NCBI GenBank assembly: GCA_028641055.1
Contig: CM054058.1
Coordinates: forward strand, 502,217,919-502,281,918
Length of the DNA stretch: 64,000 bases
From: Alopecurus myosuroides
Taxonomy: Eukaryota; Streptophyta; Magnoliopsida; Poales; Poaceae
Direction: 5' to 3'
A program made the translations under genes and the position numbers. Shown here in pieces: positions 39,901 through 46,860 of the stretch. The notes under the pieces were generated by a model. It saw only the letters and a program-made list of their open reading frames with translations. It was not told the origin of the DNA and searched no databases. Numbering within the stretch: the first letter of the stretch is position 1; each line of letters begins with the position of its first letter.

Positions 39901-42881
39901 CCTCTTTCTCTATCAATTCAGACTGTTCAAATAATAGAATGAGCAAGAGTAACTAAGGAACCTATATTCCATCAGTAATCAAATCACATAATTCGTTTTC
40001 GCTGATTAGTACATCTGCTTTAATTATTTTGTGAAGCAATCATGTGGATCTAGCATTCTTGCTGATGGCCGGTTAGCTGATCTTATACGACGGGTTGCAA
40101 CCTTTGGCATGGTATTAATGAAGCTCGACATGCGCCAGGTATATACAATGAGTGCTACTGCTGCTTGTGATTTCTCAGATCTAATTTTACCGAATGTCTA
40201 CTTCTGAAAAGCATAGGTAAATTCTGTCATGATTTGAACCACATAATTATTATTGCAGGAAGCAGGCCGGCACACAGAAGCACTTGATGCCGTTACATCT
40301 TACTTGGATCTTGGTGTTTATAGTGAGTGGGATGAAGAAAAGAAGCTGAATTTCTTGACCAGGGAGCTGAAAGGGAAGCGTCCTCTTGTCCCCCCATACA
40401 TAGAGGTAACTTGTTCCAGTCCCAATTATAAATGAATGGCAACGTCGTAGATAGAAATACCGAACCTTACTCTCTTTTTGAAACAAGGTTGCATTCTGGA
40501 GTTTGGGATAAATGATAGTTTGTTTCTTCAAGTTGCTCTGAGCTAGATATGACCATATGGCTAACATATTATTATGAATTAAAGATTATAGCAAGTGGCC
40601 AGCTAGTGGTTGAAAGTTTGATATACGATAATACCTTGATGTTTAGGATTTACATAATTTTGTAGATGAGGAACATGGGAACAAAAGTTATGCTTTGCCA
40701 AATTGAGAAGATTTACGTATTTGTGTATCTCTTCCTGTCTTGTAGGTTTCTGCTGATGTGCAAGAAGTTCTCGACACCTTCCGCGTTGCTGCAGAATTAG
40801 GAAGTGACTCACTTGGAGCATATGTGATCTCAATGGCCTCCAATGTAAGAAGAGACAACATTTCTGTAAATACTGAAGAATTTCTGAATATCCAATTAGC
40901 CATTATCGATCTGCATTTCAGAGTTCCAACTGAACTCACGTGCATTTCCCTAATGGAGCTTTATGTACTTGCTTATTAACACTTACTCATATGCCAGATC
41001 ACAAACTGTATTTGGCTGGCACTGGTTCTGATTTGCAGGTGTTTGATAATGTTGCTAGATTTAGCCTTATACTTTTATTAAACAGCTTCTACATCCTTGC
41101 AGGCCAGTGATGTCCTCGCCGTCGAGTTGTTACAGAAGGACGCAAGACTAGCAGTTAGTGGGGAGCTAGGACGCACGTGTCCCGGTGGAACGTAAGTACG
41201 ATGTTCAATATGCAGCTCTTATCATGCATAAGCATAAAATTTCTCCGTGACTTTCTTGTTATCTTCAATCTACAGCTCTATGATCAAATCATCTTATGAA
41301 CCTTAAAGCATTTATGAATGATCTATTGAACGACGATTCAATGAACCTCAAAGCTGGCTACAACATAGAACATACCAATTGGTTATATTAACGGAGAGGC
41401 TATTAAAGGAAACAATTGAATTTCTGAACTGAACCTATGCCGAGGAGTAGAATACTATGATCTTGTGATAACCAAGCCCACCCTACATGTTCGTGGTACT
41501 GATCTTATCTACAGCGCAACATTGGTTAAAAACTTAAAATCAGCTTATGTTCTTGCTGAACAGGTTAAGAGTCGTTCCCTTGTTCGAGACGGTGAAGGAT
41601 CTACGAGAAGCCGGCTCGGCAATCAGAAAGTTGCTCGCCATTGACTGGTACAGGGAGCATGTCATCAAGAACCACAACGGGCACCAAGAGGTAGAATGCC
41701 ATTATAAGCGTCAACCTTCCATTTCCGCCGGTTATCTGAAACTTGAGTGAGCCTGTGAACCGTTGCAGGTCATGGTGGGTTACTCCGATTCAGGCAAGGA
41801 CGCTGGCCGTTTCACGGCAGCGTGGGAGCTGTACAAGGCTCAGGAAGATGTCGTCGCCGCGTGCAACGAGTTCGGGATCAAGGTCACGCTCTTCCACGGC
41901 CGTGGCGGGAGCATCGGCCGCGGCGGCGGGCCGACGTACCTCGCCATCCAGTCGCAGCCACCTGGTTCAGTAATGGTGAGAACTAAACTAAAAGCTTTTC
42001 TGAAGACATTCTGCTGTTGGTCTTGGAACAGTTTTTGACCAAATTAAATGCAGGGGACCCTCCGGTCGACGGAGCAAGGCGAGATGGTGCAGGCCAAGTT
42101 TGGGTTGGCGCAAACTGCGGTGCGGCAGCTGGAGATCTACACGACGGCGGTGCTGCTGGCCACGCTGCGGCCACCGCAGCCACCCCGGGACCCCGGCTGG
42201 CGGCGCGTGATGGAGGAGATCTCCCGCGTGAGCTGCGCGCACTACCGTAGCACAGTGTACGAGAATCCGTTGTTCATCACCTACTTCCAGGAGGCGACGC
42301 CGCAGGCGGAGCTCGGGTACCTCAACATCGGCAGCCGCCCGGCCAAGCGCAAGGCCACCCCAGGCATCGCCAACCTCCGGGCCATCCCGTGGGTGTTCGC
42401 GTGGACGCAGACGCGGCTGGTGCTACCGGCGTGGCTCGGCGTCGGCAGGGGTCTCCAGGACGCGCTCGACAAGGGCCACACGGAGGAGCTCCGGGCCATG
42501 TACGAGGAGTGGCCGTTCTTCCAGTCCACGTTGGACCTGATCGAGATGGTGGTGGCCAAGGCCGACGCGCCCATGGCGAAGCACTACGACGACGTGCTGG
42601 TGTCGTCGCCGGAGCGGCAGGCGGTCGGGGAGGGGCTGAGGAGGGATCTGGCGAGGACGGAGAGCTGCGTGCTGGCGGTGAGCGGGCACAGCAAGCTGTC
42701 GGCGAATAACCGGAGCCTGAGGAGGCTGATCGAGAGCAGGCTGCCGTACCTCAACCCCATGAACATGCTGCAGGTGGAGGTCCTGCGCCGGCTGCGACAG
42801 GACGACGATAACCGCAAGCTCCGGGACGCGCTGCTCATCACCATCAACGGCATTGCCGCCGGGATGCGCAACACCGGCTGA
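6450..42881 (+). CDS. PPC4: Bacterial-type phosphoenolpyruvate carboxylase (whole gene, 20 coding exons)
   Basis: The enzyme carboxylates phosphoenolpyruvate with bicarbonate to oxaloacetate and phosphate in the cytosol. Coding exons: 6450-6605, 6713-6876, 7436-7550, 7641-7718, 7794-7862, 7979-8057, 8137-8213, 8308-8403, 8565-8706, 8946-9071, 9879-9958, 39167-39400, 39635-39760, 40037-40138, 40259-40405, 40746-40844, 41103-41191, 41564-41690, 41769-41975, 42054-42881. Every intron has GT...AG ends and the phases agree. The total is 3141 nt and 1046 aa, close to other plant bacterial-type enzymes. It lacks the N-terminal phosphorylation motif of plant-type PEPC and ends RNTG rather than QNTG, which marks the bacterial-type class. 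Members of this class are known to join plant-type subunits in class-2 hetero-octamers. Intron 11 as assembled spans about 29 kb of transposons, a duplicated copy of exons 1-2 and an N gap; this is probably not the true structure. Confidence 0.9.
7865..7907 (-). mobile_element. Ultra-short retroposon footprint in PPC4 intron 5
   Basis: A 16-bp direct repeat (ATACTTCAGGGATTTT) at 7865-7880 and 7892-7907 flanks an 11-base insert, TTTTTGACGGA. Read on the minus strand the insert is a stub ending in poly(A). It resembles a near-total 5' truncation of a LINE or SINE insertion. Confidence 0.45.
9548..9639 (+). mobile_element. 62-bp truncated LINE insertion in PPC4 intron 10
   Basis: CAAATCACACTGCAA is repeated at 9548-9562 and 9625-9639. 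Between them lie 62 bases ending in a run of ten A. The body contains GGGCAATGCTCCCATTTCGG just before the poly(A), which looks like the 3' end of a grass LINE. A perfect 15-bp target duplication and a poly(A) tail support target-primed reverse transcription. Confidence 0.75.
9959..10128 (+). other. Proximal part of PPC4 intron 11
   Basis: AT-rich intron sequence follows the exon 11 donor. It ends where poly(T) marks the 3' end of a minus-strand LINE. The distal part of the same intron is 38808-39166. I see no other feature. Confidence 0.6.
10130..13838 (-). pseudogene. LINE ORF2 remnant (endonuclease / reverse transcriptase / zf-RVT)
   Basis: On the minus strand, 13838-13090 is an exonuclease-endonuclease-phosphatase domain: [20 protein letters not shown] and LSDHAPLL are visible. 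Segment 12359-11522 is reverse transcriptase, with [13 protein letters not shown], the [13 protein letters not shown] block and the catalytic FADD at about 11650. Segment 11513-10974 carries [18 protein letters not shown] and MGGLSIQNL. Segment 10724-10255 is a zf-RVT-like region ([13 protein letters not shown]...CPMC). The domains lie in different frames with stops between them, so no intact polyprotein remains. Confidence 0.8.
14102..16015 (-). pseudogene. LINE ORF1 remnant with two CCHC zinc knuckles
   Basis: The minus-strand frame at 16015-15131 contains [14 protein letters not shown] and [14 protein letters not shown], two CX2CX4HX4C zinc knuckles typical of the RNA-binding ORF1 protein of plant L1 elements. 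It follows a proline- and alanine-rich N-terminus. Further segments (15353-14937 and 14832-14102) continue in other frames. Frameshifts break it. Confidence 0.8.
16121..17000 (-). mobile_element. 3' end of a second minus-strand retroelement
   Basis: Minus-strand translation from about 16360 to 16244 gives a coding-like C-terminus (..[25 protein letters not shown], then stop). A 3' UTR follows, ending in a short A run (T run 16121-16126). Upstream, 16995-16623 is proline-rich minus-strand sequence that I do not recognise. It abuts the 5' end of the neighbouring LINE. A LINE is the likeliest identity, but the family is unknown. Confidence 0.5.
16136..16156 (-). other. 3'-terminal hairpin GGTAGAGG-GTTGT-CCTCTACC
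   Basis: A perfect 8-bp stem with a five-base loop sits about ten bases from the A-rich end of the retroelement tail. Such 3' stem-loops are recognised by LINE reverse transcriptases in several families. Its function here is inferred. Confidence 0.5.
17001..17260. other. Unassigned spacer
   Basis: A purine-rich then AT-rich stretch between the retroelement tail and the truncated gypsy LTR. I see no gene or clear repeat structure. Confidence 0.4.
17261..18257 (-). repeat. Truncated 3' LTR of minus-strand gypsy element A
   Basis: The sequence matches the LTR type at 25150-26344 in the same orientation, including the ACTATG/CTACTCCGAACCACTCTC stretch and the terminal GACGTATCA. The outer end is missing. 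The adjoining internal sequence starts at 18258 with the polypurine-tract complement. Confidence 0.75.
18258..19723 (-). mobile_element. Internal region of minus-strand gypsy element A
   Basis: The region begins with the complement of the polypurine tract and the conserved PPT-proximal hairpin at 18275-18294. It continues with sequence homologous to 33011-34477 of the + strand element. It is interrupted at 19723/24604 by a solo LTR and resumes at 24604-24736. No coding domain is visible. A run of 14 G lies near 18705. Confidence 0.7.
19724..24603 (-). mobile_element. LARD-like solo LTR with target site duplication AGTGT
   Basis: A 4880-bp LTR begins TGTCGCACCC and ends GGGATGTTACA on the + strand, so on its own strand it starts TGTAACATCCC. 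AGTGT at 19719-19723 and at 24604-24608 is a perfect 5-bp target duplication. No internal domain or second LTR exists, so it is a solo LTR left by recombination. It is mostly AT-rich but has a GC-rich block at about 23000-23700. Open frames in that block (for example 23002-23469) overlap in several frames and look like composition effects. Confidence 0.88.
22850..22923 (-). other. tRNA-like segment inside solo LTR
   Basis: On the minus strand this reads like a degenerate tRNA, with an A-box-like AACTGGTTAGCA and the B-box-like GGTTCGATCCC. The ends (GCGCATCC and CTGCGCCC) do not pair as a proper acceptor stem. It is more likely a tRNA-derived piece, or primer-like sequence fixed in the repeat, than a working tRNA. 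Confidence 0.45.
24604..24736 (-). mobile_element. Rest of gypsy element A internal region
   Basis: A short AT-rich continuation of element A to the right of the solo LTR, before the next LTR begins. The flanks join cleanly when the solo LTR and one AGTGT are removed. Confidence 0.5.
24737..26344 (-). repeat. LTR of minus-strand gypsy element B
   Basis: On the + strand it runs from about TGTCTACGCACGC to GACATATCA, followed at 26345 by the complement of a polypurine tract. It shares long stretches with the LTR at 17261-18257. The outer (24737) border is judged from the TG and could be off by some bases. It may be the 3' LTR of element B, or the 5' LTR of element A fused to B by recombination. 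Confidence 0.65.
26345..28977 (-). mobile_element. Internal region of gypsy element B plus LTR fragment
   Basis: The internal sequence runs from 26345 to about 28760 and is homologous, in opposite orientation, to 31690-34477. It includes the conserved hairpin at 26364-26383 and the KWVRL-encoding segment near 28310. About 0.85 kb present in the + strand element (31775-32615) is missing. From 28761 to 28977 there is a partial LTR in minus orientation matching 25245-25440. Then the + strand element begins abruptly. No intact coding domain is present. Confidence 0.7.
28978..30293 (+). repeat. 5' LTR of element C (5'-truncated)
   Basis: It matches the 3' LTR from about its position 270 onward and ends GCACCATCA like the 3' LTR. 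The first part is missing, replaced by a minus-strand LTR fragment at 28761-28977. Confidence 0.8.
30305..30322 (+). promoter_or_regulatory. Primer-binding site complementary to tRNA-Asp
   Basis: TGGCGCCGTTGCCGGGGA lies 11 bases after the 5' LTR. It is complementary to the 3' end of plant tRNA-Asp (…CCCCGGCAACGGCGCCA), a primer used by several grass gypsy elements. Confidence 0.85.
30462..30902 (+). CDS. Unrecognised 146-aa open frame in element C
   Basis: The frame opens with a hydrophobic stretch (residues 1-16) and is followed by a cysteine-containing region ([22 protein letters not shown]). I do not recognise a family and see no gag zinc knuckle or protease motif. It lies where gag is normally found, just after the primer-binding site, and may be a diverged gag remnant or a chance frame in the element leader. 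Confidence 0.35.
   Translation: MKLVVIFSLSCLLSMFDVFETRSFMQVDSTDEQQKHYKEHRLSQKGIHLWEQVNKLHDYAKNSCSTYNVAYCFDKSCFCRRYKHLPFQCEYNDNVTISSYVKGNYELYDVEQTEKFIAWKGAFQISYLLESIDDAPYKHEIYAILE
30938..31324 (+). CDS. Unrecognised acidic open frame in element C
   Basis: A 128-aa frame, very acidic in residues 10-50 ([23 protein letters not shown]), with a hydrophobic C-terminus. It follows the 146-aa frame by 35 bases. Similar Asp/Asn-rich frames continue to about 31670 with stops, so it looks like part of one longer, broken reading frame. No function can be assigned. Confidence 0.3.
   Translation: MEYLNKFSQPKEETNALQEPMEEEIAESGSSLDEKEEEIDDQEEEECLPPNDSNSLTHNCDDPVDSFEIYLFDEVDTFHTCDLDTTMNETCENNIATVIMIIHATLINPMIILYLFQLLICMIMRKFV
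34478..36051 (+). repeat. 3' LTR of element C
   Basis: The same 1574-bp LTR as 2663-4236, beginning TGATACG and ending ACCATCA. The conserved hairpin lies just upstream at 34439-34458. Confidence 0.85.
36052..37685 (-). mobile_element. Decayed LINE fragment (copy 2)
   Basis: A duplicate of 4237-5870. Reverse transcriptase remnant at 37642-37388 and post-RT remnant at 36964-36461, both minus strand and broken. Confidence 0.8.
38265..38691 (+). pseudogene. PPC4: Duplicated PPC4 exons 1 and 2
   Basis: Exon 1 (38265-38420) and exon 2 (38528-38691) are the same as 6450-6605 and 6713-6876, with intact splice sites and no inactivating change. Exons 3-11 are absent because the sequence stops at the N gap 100 bases later. 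It is a partial gene as written. It may be an assembly duplicate of the real start, or the true start of the gene whose 3' exons follow the gap. Confidence 0.85.
38795..38807. other. Assembly gap (13 N)
   Basis: Thirteen undetermined bases separate the duplicated PPC4 5' region from the distal part of PPC4 intron 11. The true length may be quite different. Confidence 1.
38808..39166 (+). other. Distal part of PPC4 intron 11
   Basis: Non-coding sequence between the gap and the exon 12 acceptor. A 9-bp repeat (TATCAAGTT) flanks a T-rich insert near 38886-38920, similar to the small retroposon footprints elsewhere in the gene. Nothing else stands out. Confidence 0.55.
39167..42881 (+). CDS. PPC4: PPC4 exons 12-20 (C-terminal 652 residues)
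   Basis: Exon 12 completes the serine/proline-rich insertion and leads into FRKLLEPS...PYRIVLG. Exon 19 carries [14 protein letters not shown] (residues 703-716), the PEPC signature with the conserved Lys, and [14 protein letters not shown] (744-757), the glycine- and arginine-rich catalytic loop. The 828-bp exon 20 holds the STEQGEM and QAELG regions and the C-terminal RNTG. All nine exons keep one open frame with GT...AG introns. The high GC content of exons 19-20 is ordinary for grass genes. The stop codon is at 42879-42881, only 253 bases before a LINE insertion. Confidence 0.93.
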
Positions 42882-43134
42882 ACCTTAATTTGCTTTTTCT
42901 TCTTTTCCTGCTGTCGCTGGACTCTTCATGTTCAACCAAAGATAGTGTTAGGGACGTTTTGCAATCTTTTGTTTTGCACAAGTATTAATGTCATTAGAGA
43001 TGTAAGGACATCATCATTAGGGCGGAGATCCCTGATTCGACATGACATGACTTTTGCTAATTCTTTCAAAATGAACTAGAATTTCAAAATCACATAATTT
43101 TCTTAAATCCCTATTTTTTCAATATTTAAATAGA
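42882..43134 (+). other. PPC4 3' UTR and flank
   Basis: An AT-rich 3' region with no clear AATAAA. It ends at the LINE target site duplication AATATTTAAATAGA (43121-43134). Confidence 0.5.
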
Positions 43135-43395
43135 GTGGAAGAAACCAAAAAAATGGAGAGAGTCGCTCTAGGCGACGCCCCGGGCGACCCGGCAAACTCG
43201 CCCCCTGCTCTCTCCGCGGCGATCTGCTCGCCTGTGCCGGTGGACGATCCTCGTGATGATTAGTTCCCCGATCAAACCTCACTGCCAGGGCTGCAGGATC
43301 AAAGCCCTTACCCCCCCCCCCCCCCCCAGTTTCAGTTCCCCTCTGTCGTGCGCGTGTTCCTCTCGCCGTGTCTGTTCCCCCCTGTAACCCCTTAG

Positions 43396-45614
43396 GTGCT
43401 CTCTGTTGCTATGATTAATCGCCATCGTGATATCCTGGTTCAGTCGTGGAACACCCAAGGGCTGGGCTGCCTTCGGAAACGGCCCGTCGTCCGCGACGCC
43501 ATCTCTGTCTCCTCCCCCTCCGTTATGTGTATTCAGGAAACTAAACTGGCCGCTGTCGACGCTCTGACCGCCCGCTCCTTCCTCCCGCCAAGTCTCGCCG
43601 TGTTCGCCACCATGGACGCCGTTGGCAGCTCGGGGGGCATCCTGACGGCTTGGAACCCGTCCATTTTCACGCTCCAGGATGTTCGCAGGGGGGTTTACAC
43701 CCTCACCGTCACCCTGGCTTCTACCCTCTCTGATCTTACCATCGCCATTACAAACGTTTATGCCCCCTCCAACCACGCGCTCTCCGCCGGCTTCCTCGCT
43801 GAACTCGAGGACCTAGGCCCCTCCTACTCCATCCCCTGGCTCGTGATCGGTGATTTCAACCTTGTCCGGTCGCTGAGAGATAAGAACAACTCCAACTTCA
43901 ACGCCTCGCTCGCCCTTGCCTTCAACACCGCTATCAGAAGCCTCTCCTTCTTCGAGCTCCCCTTGATCGTTTGTACACTTGGACTAACAAGAGGGACGCC
44001 CCCGTCCTGGCGCGGCTCGATCGGGCTTTTTTCAACCAGGCGTGGAATCTCGCCCTCCCAAACTCCAATCTCTCCTCTCTGCATCGCCCCACCTCCGATC
44101 ATACCCCCATCCTTGTCACTGCTTCGACCTCGATCCCCCGCAGCGCGTGTTTTCGTTTCGAGAATGCCTGGCTTACGGACCCCCTGTTCCTCCCCTCCAC
44201 TCTTCCTGCCTGGCTCGCGCCCCGCCCGCTCCCTGACGCCGCTGCTGACCTGAATGCTCGCCTCAAATCGTTCCGATCAGCCTCCAAGGTTTGGCTACGC
44301 TCCCACCGTTTCAATCCTAGAGATGATAACAACTGTAAATTCGTGATTGATGTGCTCGATTTCTTCGAGGAAACGCGTCTTCTCTCCCCTGCAGAGCGTG
44401 ATCTTCGGCTCACCTGTCGCGCCAAGCTCACCGCCTCCATCCTTGCGAGAGCTGCGTACTGGAAGCAGAGGGGTAAGTTTCGCGCCGTCATGGAGGGGGA
44501 CGAAAATACCAGGTTCTTCCATGCCCGTGCCTCCCAGCGGCTGCGGCGCAACCACATCCGCGTCTTGGACCTCGACGGCGCCATGCTGGCAACTCATGAT
44601 GCCAAAGCGGCTGCGCTGCACGCTTTCTTCGCGGGCCTGCTCGGGAGTGCGCCCGTGCCCACTCCTGGTCTGGACATAGCCTCGCTCTACCGTGGCTGCG
44701 CGAGAGTGGACAGCGCGGAGCTTATCGCTCCGTTCACCGCGAGCGAGGTCCTGCTCGCCATCGAGGGGATAGACAGATCGAGCGCCCCGGACCCTGACGG
44801 CATCGGTCCCAGCCTCTACCGTGCTGGCTGGAACACGGTCTCCCCCGCCCTTCTTCGGCTCTTCCACGCCTTCTACGACGGTGCCGCCGACCTGCAGCGC
44901 ATCAATCGGGCGCACATTGTGCTCCTGCCCAAGAAGGAAGGGGTGCCATCGCCTGCCTCCTTCCGCCCGATATCCCTCCAAAATTGCTCAGTTAAAGCAA
45001 TCTGCAAAACACTCACGACGCGGGTGCAGCGGCAAAATCGCAAGAATTGTGGACGTCGACCAGACTGGTTTCATCAGCGGCCGCAGCATCACGGAGAATT
45101 TTGTGTACGCTACGGAGCTGGTCCAGACTAGTTTCAGACGCCGCGCCCCATGCGTTGTGTTGAAACTAGACTTCGCAAAGGCGTTCGACTCGGTGCAATG
45201 GCCGTGCCTGCGCGCGATCCTGCTCGCCCGCGGCTTCCCCCGCCGGTGGTGTGACTGGATTGATGCCCTCCTCTCCTCCTCCATGTCCGCCGTCCTCCTC
45301 AACGGCGTCCCTGGGCGTTGGATCAGTTGCAAACGCGGCCTTCGCCAGGGGGACCCCCTCTCGCCATACCTGTTCATCCTCGTCGCCGACGTGCTCCAAT
45401 GGCTGATCAAGACCGATGACGTCTTCCTCCACCCTCTGGTCGACGATGCCGCCTGCCCCGTGCTGCAGTACGCTGATGACACTCTCATCATCATGCGCGC
45501 TGATGCCCACTCCGCGCGGCGGTTGCACGCCATTCTCGAGACCTTCGAGGAAGCCACTGGTCTCCGGATCAAATACACGAAAAGCTCGCTGGTGCCTATG
45601 CACGTTGATGCCGC
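43396..45614 (+). pseudogene. LINE ORF2, N-terminal part (endonuclease and reverse transcriptase)
   Basis: Frame 43396 to about 43965 is the endonuclease domain (SWNTQGLG, IQETKL, VIGDFNLV). A frameshift near 43970 moves to the frame 43971-45035, which gives YTWTNKR, LARLDRAF and SDHTPILV, then the start of the reverse transcriptase (SSAPDPDGIGPSLYR). A second frameshift near 45035 returns to the first frame: [32 protein letters not shown] and the catalytic YADD at about 45470. The frame then stops at the CACTA insertion. Confidence 0.85.
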
Positions 45615-45864
45615 CACTACAAGAAATATGTTGATACATGACCCTTTTTTAATGACCGTGGATGAACTGGTCATAGATCCATGACCATGTATAATCTGTT
45701 GGTCATGACATGTTTGGGAGGGACTAAACCCATGACTTTTTTGGCTAAAAAGTCATGATTTTCTTTAACAAGATGGTCATGGCACATGATACCTGGTGTA
45801 TGACTTTTTTTTTTTTGCTTAACTAAGACCAATTGAATTTGTCATGAGTTTGTTGGCAGTAATT

Positions 45865-46130
45865 TTTGCCTATGTGTCATGTCCACGTGTCAATTTTTGC
45901 CTATGTGTCATGTCCACGCGTCAATTTTTGCCTTTGTGTCATGTCCACGTGTCAATTTTTAATCATCCACCGAAAACAAAGAAAATGTTGGCACTAATTT
46001 TTGCCTATGTATCATGTCCACATGTCAAATTTTGTCTATGTGTCATGTCCACGTGTCAATTTTTACCTATGTGTCATGTCCATGTGTCACTTTTTACCTA
46101 TGTGTCATGTCCACGTGTCAATTTTTAATC
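45865..46130 (+). repeat. Tandem 31-bp repeats with CACGTGTCA core
   Basis: About seven units of TTTTTGCCTATGTGTCATGT followed by CCACGTGTCAA, in two groups separated and followed by related AATCATCCACCGAAAA segments. Several units carry CACGTG. Because 31 is not a multiple of three, open frames cross the array by chance. The subterminal position fits transposase-binding repeats. Confidence 0.8.
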
Positions 46131-46155
46131 ATCCACGAAAATAAAGAAAATTGGC

Positions 46156-46220
46156 AAAATGGGGGCTTGAACCTGCACCCTCCCAGGAGCTCTACAACCC
46201 ACATAACCACTACAACACCC
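46156..46220 (-). other. tRNA-like segment 1 in CACTA element
   Basis: The minus strand contains the B-box-like GGTTCAAGCCCCC preceded by TAGTGGTTATG, the arrangement of an internal Pol III promoter. The cloverleaf is incomplete, so it is probably a tRNA-derived fossil. Confidence 0.4.
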
Positions 46221-46318
46221 GATCCTTTAGTGATAAATTCGAAGCCCAATTGTATTTGTACAGTTAGTAAATGCTTACATTGAAAGAAAACGCACCGACC
46301 GATAATACACGATAAAAA

Positions 46319-46390
46319 GAGCGCAGGAGGGACTCGATCCCGCGACCTCCTGTACGCCAAAGAGGACACAGACCACTAACCTATCAACGA
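46319..46390 (-). other. tRNA-like segment 2 in CACTA element
   Basis: The minus strand reads GATAGGTTAGTGGTC (A-box region), then GGGATCGAGTCCC (B-box/T-arm), then CTCCTGCGC followed by TTTTT, a possible Pol III stop. The 5' and 3' ends do not form a clear seven-base-pair acceptor stem. It is not called as a tRNA gene. Confidence 0.45.
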
Positions 46391-46860
46391 TTTGATGCTA
46401 GGATTCAAACCGAAGCCTTTTATCCATACTTTCTCGTCGGACTGGGCCGCGCGATCGACCACGCGCTGGGACGGGCTGGGTGTGCTGCATAGATGGGCCG
46501 ACCGCGCGCTAGGAGGGCCCGAGTGTGCTGCATAGCTTGGCCAGCCGCGCTGATGGGTTGGGCTGGCCGGGTTGGGTGGCTATATTTTTCTCCTTTTAAC
46601 ATTTCACTTGTTTTTCTTCTTCTATAACTTTTGGTTTTCAACTCCAAATTAAACCAAATAAATTTTGAATTTATTTCAAAATATTTCTTGTGATCTTATA
46701 GACTAATAGGGACCATTTTTACTCAAAAATAAAATAAAAATACGCCTAAGAATTACATACCGATTCATAAAGGGTTGTGAATATTCTTAATTAAAATTTT
46801 GTATTACTCATTTATATTCAAATGCAAGATCAAATGCGGGGTTTTAAAATTTTATATTAC

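Noticed and set aside
42281..42874. Long minus-strand frames opposite PPC4 exon 20
   Set aside because: Shadows of a GC-rich coding exon on the other strand.
45844..46283. Repetitive frames with VSCP/HVHVS-type repeats
   Set aside because: Translation of the 31-bp tandem array in several frames, not a protein.
46319..46390. Possible tRNA gene
   Set aside because: A- and B-box-like words are present, but acceptor and anticodon stems are not convincing.
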